From Oceanospirillaceae bacterium UBA2001 (GTDB taxonomy: Bacteria; Pseudomonadota; Gammaproteobacteria; Pseudomonadales; Balneatricaceae), in NCBI GenBank assembly GCA_002335115.1, contig DDCR01000033.1, forward strand, positions 1 through 10,653: DNA of 10,653 nt, read 5' to 3'. A model generated the notes under the pieces. It did no database searches. It had not been told where the DNA came from and saw nothing but the letters and a program-made list of their open reading frames with translations. Shown piece after piece: positions 6,979-10,653 of the stretch; positions within the stretch are counted from its first letter, which is position 1, and each line of letters begins with the position of its first letter. A program made the translations under genes and the position numbers.

Positions 6979-7872
6979 TTAGTCGTTAAAGCGAGTTATA
7001 TTTTGTATTGTCTGCATCACCTCTAAAATGGCTTCTCTGTTAGCGACTTGGTGTAAGCCAGCAAGATACCACTGAGTGGTTAATGCACCATCACCGATGG
7101 GCCGTGTGATTAAGCCATATTTTGGACCTTGAGATAAGGCGGTCCATGCAGGAAGTATGGTGAGACCCTGACTTTGTCCGACAATGGTTAACACCGCTTC
7201 TGTGACACCTGCACTAATGACATTGCTAGGCAAAACATGATGACGCCGAAACACTAAATCATATTCACGCCCTTGTTCTGGGTTGGTATGGTAAGCCACA
7301 TAGGGAAAGTCTGCGAACATTTCTGGGAACACGCTGGCGTTCTTTGCTAAAGGATGATCACTGGCCATTAAGGCTAATAACGAATCTTCACCCAAGTGCA
7401 TACAGTTAAAATCCTTGGCTGGCGGTAGTCCTGATATCAAAGCTATATCGATGCTTTGTTGACGCAATGCAGACTCTGGATGCAAACCCACGTCAGCCGT
7501 GACCTCAAGGCCAATGTGGGCACATTTAATGGCTAACTGTTGATACAACTCAGGCAACCAATGATGTGAGGCATACGCTTCCAAACCTAAACGCACCGTG
7601 GTGGTTACCCCACCACTCATGTGCGCAACATCGTGTTCGGCACGTTCTAATTCTGCTAATACCCTTCGAGCGGCAAATTGAACTCTCAAGCCTGCAGGGG
7701 TGGCCACTAGTTTTTTATTTTGACGGCTGTATAACGGGGTGTCTAGTAATCGTTCTGCCTCACGTATGCGATGACTTAGAGCTGACTGGCTCACCTGCAG
7801 GGCTATGGCAGCAGCAGACACACTGCCTGCAACCTCTAAAGCCCGAATCATTTGTAACTGCCTAATACTCAA
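6979..7872 (-). CDS. LysR-family transcriptional regulator, divergent from kynA
   Basis: This 297-residue LysR-type regulator has an N-terminal winged helix-turn-helix at residues 1-60 (RQLQMIRALEVAGSVSAAAIAL, VSQSALSHRIREAE) and the linker helix to about 85. A periplasmic-binding-protein-like effector domain follows from about 92 (VRLGLEAYASHHWLPELY) to the C-terminus. The helix-turn-helix wording is closest to the MetR-like branch. The start is not ATG: the best readings are TTG 7872 (12 bases from the ribosome-binding site GGTGGGAG at 7885-7892) or, less conventionally, ATT 7878 (6 bases from it). No in-frame ATG lies upstream in the gap. It sits head to head with kynA, 126 bases apart, the classic arrangement for a LysR protein and its target, so control of kynAU is a reasonable inference. 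The effector (tryptophan, kynurenine or anthranilate) is unknown. Confidence 0.92.
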   Translation of the reverse strand: MSIRQLQMIRALEVAGSVSAAAIALQVSQSALSHRIREAERLLDTPLYSRQNKKLVATPAGLRVQFAARRVLAELERAEHDVAHMSGGVTTTVRLGLEAYASHHWLPELYQQLAIKCAHIGLEVTADVGLHPESALRQQSIDIALISGLPPAKDFNCMHLGEDSLLALMASDHPLAKNASVFPEMFADFPYVAYHTNPEQGREYDLVFRRHHVLPSNVISAGVTEAVLTIVGQSQGLTILPAWTALSQGPKYGLITRPIGDGALTTQWYLAGLHQVANREAILEVMQTIQNITRFND

Positions 7873-7884
7873 TTTAATCGCTAT

Positions 7885-7892
7885 CTCCCACC
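7885..7892 (-). promoter_or_regulatory. Ribosome-binding site of lysR at unusual distance
   Basis: GGTGGGAG on the minus strand is a good Shine-Dalgarno sequence. It lies 12 bases before TTG 7872 but 6 bases before an in-frame ATT at 7878, so start choice is ambiguous and translation probably inefficient. Confidence 0.6.
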
Positions 7893-7894
7893 TT

Positions 7895-7921
7895 TTTTAT
7901 GCATTTTATGCATTTAATTCA
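7895..7921. promoter_or_regulatory. Three tandem 9-bp repeats in the lysR/kynA divergent region
   Basis: TTTTATGCA at 7895-7903 is repeated exactly at 7904-7912 and followed by the related TTTAATTCA at 7913-7921. The first two create two ATGCAT palindromes whose centres are 9 bp apart. They lie just upstream of the lysR ribosome-binding site and about 80 bases upstream of kynA, a good place for LysR binding and autoregulation. LysR sites usually contain a T-N11-A core; the precise footprint is not known here. Confidence 0.55.
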
Positions 7922-7988
7922 TACTTAACCCCCAAATTATGACATTTACTTCAACAAATACACACCCTAAACTATAAAAAAATACTTT

Positions 7989-7992
7989 AGGA
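7989..7992 (+). promoter_or_regulatory. Ribosome-binding site of kynA
   Basis: AGGA lies 6 bases before ATG 7999. A TATAAA element at 7973-7978 lies just upstream and may be the -10 box, but the matching -35 region is poor, as expected if an activator is needed. Confidence 0.6.
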
Positions 7993-7998
7993 ATAATC

Positions 7999-8850
7999 AT
8001 GACCTATCAGTGTCCTTATGCCTCCAACACCATTGACATTAGTGATGAAAATATTCATTGGCAACAGGATATTAGTTACGGTCAATATCTTGGTTTAGAA
8101 AGTCTTTTAGAGCAACAAAACCCCCTTAGTGAGGCCCATGATGAAATGTTATTTATCGTTATTCATCAAGCCTCAGAACTGTGGATGAAGTTATGTTTGC
8201 ATGAAGCCCATGGGGCCGCCCGATTAATTGCTCAAGATGACCTACGCCCAGCTTTTAAAATGCTTACCCGCGTGGCGCGTATCCAACAGCAAATGGTTAA
8301 TGCATGGGAAGTATTAGTCACTATGACGCCCGCCGACTATGCTAGTTTTAGAGATAGCTTAGGGCAAAGTTCAGGTTTTCAGTCCTTTCAATACCGAGAG
8401 CTTGAGTTTTTATTAGGTAATAAAAATTCGGCACTCATTGAGGCTCACCGTCATCATCCAAAAAATTACCAACATTTAACCAAGGTACTTAATGCCCCCA
8501 GCCTTTATGACGTCTGCCTTCAATTACTGCAAAAACGTGGTTTTGATATTGCACTTGAGCAAACCCAAAGAGACTGGAGCCAACCTTACCTATCCAACAA
8601 ACAGGTTCAAACTGCATGGCAGAAGGTTTACCAAGACACCGACACCTTTTGGGATTTGTATGAGCTTGCAGAAAAGCTGGTAGACTTAGAATATCACTTT
8701 CAACAGTGGCGCTTTAACCACGTAAAAACTGTTGAACGCATTATTGGACACAAACATGGCACTGGAGGCACTTCTGGAGTGGATTATCTCCAAAAGGCCT
8801 TATCCCTGCAGTTTTTTCCTGAGCTTTGGTCGGTACGCACAAGCCTTTAG
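7999..8850 (+). CDS. kynA: Tryptophan 2,3-dioxygenase
   Basis: This haem enzyme inserts O2 into the indole ring of L-tryptophan to give N-formyl-L-kynurenine, the first step of the kynurenine pathway. It is a cytoplasmic homotetramer in known members. The 283-residue protein carries all the family blocks: HDEMLFIVIHQASELWMK with the distal His56, FRDSLGQSSGFQSFQYRELEFLLGNKN with Arg118 (substrate carboxylate), and WRFNHVKTVERIIG with the presumed proximal haem ligand His241. GHKHGTGGTSGVDYLQ and FFPELWSVRTSL close the protein. These correspond to His55, Arg117 and His240 of the Xanthomonas campestris enzyme. The length matches the bacterial form. ATG 7999 has AGGA 6 bases upstream. kynU follows 67 bases later on the same strand, probably as one transcript, and a LysR gene is divergent. 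Confidence 0.97.
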   Translation: MTYQCPYASNTIDISDENIHWQQDISYGQYLGLESLLEQQNPLSEAHDEMLFIVIHQASELWMKLCLHEAHGAARLIAQDDLRPAFKMLTRVARIQQQMVNAWEVLVTMTPADYASFRDSLGQSSGFQSFQYRELEFLLGNKNSALIEAHRHHPKNYQHLTKVLNAPSLYDVCLQLLQKRGFDIALEQTQRDWSQPYLSNKQVQTAWQKVYQDTDTFWDLYELAEKLVDLEYHFQQWRFNHVKTVERIIGHKHGTGGTSGVDYLQKALSLQFFPELWSVRTSL

Positions 8851-8874
8851 TGCTGCCATTTACTGAGTATTTAA

Positions 8875-8886
8875 AACACCCGTGTT
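8875..8886. repeat. Small palindrome AACAC-CC-GTGTT between kynA and kynU
   Basis: Five-base arms around CC lie 25 bases after the kynA stop. There is no T-tract, so it is not a terminator. It could be a small hairpin in the kynAU transcript, or chance. Confidence 0.35.
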
Positions 8887-8917
8887 AATCACCTGATAAA
8901 AGTGAGAGACCCCTACC

Positions 8918-10180
8918 ATGAGATTCAATATGACCCAGTTGAGCCTACCTAAACTAGACCGAAGCCAGTTTGAACTATTAGACCAAAATGACTCCCTAGC
9001 CCCGATGCGAGATAAATTCAGCCTTGAAGAAGGGCTTATTTACCTCGATGGGAATTCTCTTGGCGTGTTACCAAAAGCCACTGCTGACCATGTGAGTCAG
9101 GTCATAAGACACCAGTGGGGAGTCGATTTAATTCGGAGCTGGAACAGCCATCATTGGATGCAAAAACCAACACAATTAGGCCATAAAGTGGGCCGATTGA
9201 TCGGTGCAGATGTGGGCCAAACCATAGTTTGTGACACCACTTCTGTTAATATTTTTAAACTTGCTGCCGCCGCCATAAAAATGCGGCCAGATCGGAGCAA
9301 ATTAATTACTGAGACGGGAAACTTTGCCACTGACCTTTATTTATTGCAAGGCTTAGCCAAATTACTCGGCGATCATATTGAGGTCATTGCCCTACCGAGA
9401 GATGAAGTCTTACAAGCCGTTGATGAAGACACTGCACTAGTGCTCTTAACCCATGTGCACTTTAAGACGGGGTCGATGTGGGATATGGCAAGTGTGACTC
9501 AAATAACACAAGCTCAAGGTGCCTTAATGATGTGGGACCTCTCCCACTCTGTGGGTGCCATGCCGATTGAACTAGATCAGATTAATGCTGACCTAGCTGT
9601 TGGTTGTACCTATAAATACCTGAATGGGGGGCCAGGTGCCCCTGCCTTTGTTTATGTAGCCCAACGCCATTTAAGCCAGTTTGAGCAGCCCCTCACAGGC
9701 TGGTTAGGTCATGTTAAACCCTTTGATTTTGTGGACGATTACCAAGGCGCAACGGGCATTGAGCAAGCCATGTGTGGCACTCCAGCCGTGCTGGGTAATG
9801 CAGCCTTAGAAGTGGCTCTAGATCTGATGTTGACAGCAGATTTGGCACAAGTAAGGCGTAAGTCACAACATATGGGTCAACTGTTTATTGAACTAATCCA
9901 ACAACGCTGCCCTTGGTTTGAATTAGGTTCACCCACCAATCCTGAACAACGCGGCAGTCAAGTGTCCTTGACCCATCCCCAAGGCTACGCCATCATGCAA
10001 GCTTTAATCGCACGTAATATTGTGGGGGATTTTAGAGCCCCCAATAATCTGCGTTTTGGTTTCACTCCCTTGTATCTCAGGTATGTAGACCTATGGGATT
10101 GTGTTGAAGCCTTAGTGGACATTATGTCCACAGAAAGTTGGAATCAACCTCAGTTTTTAAAACAACAAGCTGTTACCTAA
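8918..10180 (+). CDS. kynU: Kynureninase
   Basis: This PLP-dependent hydrolase cleaves L-kynurenine to anthranilate and L-alanine (and 3-hydroxykynurenine to 3-hydroxyanthranilate). The 420-residue protein has the fold-type I layout: YLDGNSLG (42-49) near the N-terminus, the phosphate/ring-binding CDTTSVN region (105-111), MWDLSHSVG with Asp207 facing the pyridine nitrogen, and the Schiff-base lysine Lys233 in GCTYKYLNGGPGAPAF. GWLGH follows at 261-265, a GTP motif at 287-289, and GDFRAPNNLRFGFTPLY (370-386) with the probable substrate-carboxylate arginine at 379. The length is normal. ATG 8918 has GAGAG about 9 bases upstream; ATG 8930 (Met5) is an alternative. It is the second gene after kynA. 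With no formamidase or kynurenine monooxygenase in the window, the likely product is anthranilate, provided a kynB exists elsewhere. Confidence 0.97.
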   Translation: MRFNMTQLSLPKLDRSQFELLDQNDSLAPMRDKFSLEEGLIYLDGNSLGVLPKATADHVSQVIRHQWGVDLIRSWNSHHWMQKPTQLGHKVGRLIGADVGQTIVCDTTSVNIFKLAAAAIKMRPDRSKLITETGNFATDLYLLQGLAKLLGDHIEVIALPRDEVLQAVDEDTALVLLTHVHFKTGSMWDMASVTQITQAQGALMMWDLSHSVGAMPIELDQINADLAVGCTYKYLNGGPGAPAFVYVAQRHLSQFEQPLTGWLGHVKPFDFVDDYQGATGIEQAMCGTPAVLGNAALEVALDLMLTADLAQVRRKSQHMGQLFIELIQQRCPWFELGSPTNPEQRGSQVSLTHPQGYAIMQALIARNIVGDFRAPNNLRFGFTPLYLRYVDLWDCVEALVDIMSTESWNQPQFLKQQAVT

Positions 10181-10653
10181 CTGACACAGATTAACCCAGA
10201 TGGTTAGATGCCTGAATACCTAGAAAACTAAATGGCTCTCAAAAGCATAAGCATTAACGGTGAGGTTTCTTGTGGTGGTTTATTAAACCAACACAAGAAA
10301 CCTTCCCAAGACTGCCAATGAAGCAGGCACTAGTAAATTTTAAATGCGACAGCCATCATCGTCACATGTCAGACCCTCAGCCGCTAGCGTAGTAGTGGAG
10401 GTTGGCTCAACTAGGGCCTGCGACGCGACTTCAGATAGCAAACTGCCAATAATTTTACTGGAGCGAGGTGTAAAATGCTCACAAGGCAGGCGCTACTTAA
10501 AGTAGGGGCTTATTGAGTATGCACCAGCATGCCCTTACAGCTGTTTGTACTTACCTATTTTGATGGACTTGGGTATTTATAAATGGGTTTGGGCCCGTTT
10601 TATTGCTGGCTGTAATCTCTGTTTTAGCTTTAAGCTTGGAGCAGGCAACCACA
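10181..10653. other. 473-base stretch without a supportable gene
   Basis: Both strands were read. There is no open frame with a proper start, ribosome-binding site and recognisable protein, and no tRNA-like fold. Features noted are the long hairpin at 10263-10303, a short CTACTT-A-AAGTAG palindrome at about 10494-10506, and an ATGC-ACCA-GCAT hairpin near 10519-10530. A minus-strand frame of 50 codons (10340-10492) ends in LTCDDDGCRI but has no ATG. The last 90 bases are open in two frames and may lead into a gene beyond the window. Confidence 0.6.
10263..10303. repeat. 20-bp near-perfect hairpin downstream of kynU
   Basis: Arms 10263-10282 and 10284-10303 are reverse complements with a single mismatch (G10275 against A10291) around a minimal centre; the outer arm begins AGGTTTCTTGTG. 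It lies 83 bases after the kynU stop. No T-tract follows on either strand, so it is not a standard intrinsic terminator, but it would be a very stable 3' structure for the kynAU transcript. Confidence 0.75.

Noticed and set aside
10340..10492. A 50-codon minus-strand frame ending in LTCDDDGCRI, with a protein-like composition.
   Set aside because: It has no ATG or ribosome-binding site, is preceded by an in-frame TAG, and shows no family I recognise. At most it is a gene remnant.
10563..10653. Possible start of a gene at the right edge: ATG 10563, or the hydrophobic overlapping frame beginning at 10564.
   Set aside because: There is no ribosome-binding site before ATG 10563, the hydrophobic frame has no start codon after its TGA, and only about 30 codons are visible.
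1..10653. CRISPR arrays, insertion sequences, attachment sites, tRNA/rRNA genes, phage or defence genes.
   Set aside because: None seen: no regularly spaced repeats, transposase, integrase, or RNA-gene signatures on either strand.

Overview
The window looks like chromosomal DNA of a marine-type gammaproteobacterium. The best evidence is the long (367 aa) PurC of the Vibrio/Alteromonadales kind, together with a tryptophan 2,3-dioxygenase/kynureninase pair and moderate base composition. I did not identify a genus. No phage genes, insertion sequences, CRISPR arrays, tRNAs or rRNAs are visible. Most genes belong to well-known families. The unusual content lies in a decayed regulator, the operator-like DNA around it, the regulatory region between lysR and kynA, and several strong hairpins.

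Layout. 1-738 (+) is the C-terminal part of an FAD-dependent (DAO-type) oxidoreductase, closed by a clear intrinsic terminator. 900-1802 (+) is an EamA/DMT-family membrane exporter. 1946-2425 (-) is an O6-alkylguanine-DNA alkyltransferase. 2520-3158 (-) is a GntR/FCD regulator pseudogene carrying three in-frame stop codons. 3371-4690 (-) is an NCS2 xanthine/urate/uracil-type permease. 4691-4897 is the divergent control region shared with dapA (4898-5764, +); it contains a perfect TTGTTAACAA palindrome that fits the FadR/FCD-type operator pattern. purC (5810-6913, -) is convergent with dapA. A LysR regulator (6979-7872, -) is divergent from kynA (7999-8850, +) and kynU (8918-10180, +). The last 470 bases hold no supportable gene but contain a 20-bp hairpin.

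How the parts work together. KynA opens the indole ring of tryptophan to N-formylkynurenine, and KynU cleaves kynurenine to anthranilate plus alanine. The formamidase (KynB) needed between them is not in the window. The divergent LysR gene and a set of phased 9-bp repeats in the shared intergenic region are the natural candidates for controlling kynAU. On the other side, an NCS2 permease and a DapA-family synthase share a divergent promoter region with a GntR-type operator, but the adjacent GntR gene is broken. If it was the regulator, this control has been lost or passed to a paralogue.

I see no convincing undescribed multi-gene system. The most informative items are the nonsense-riddled regulator with its orphan operator, and the lysR/kynA regulatory region.
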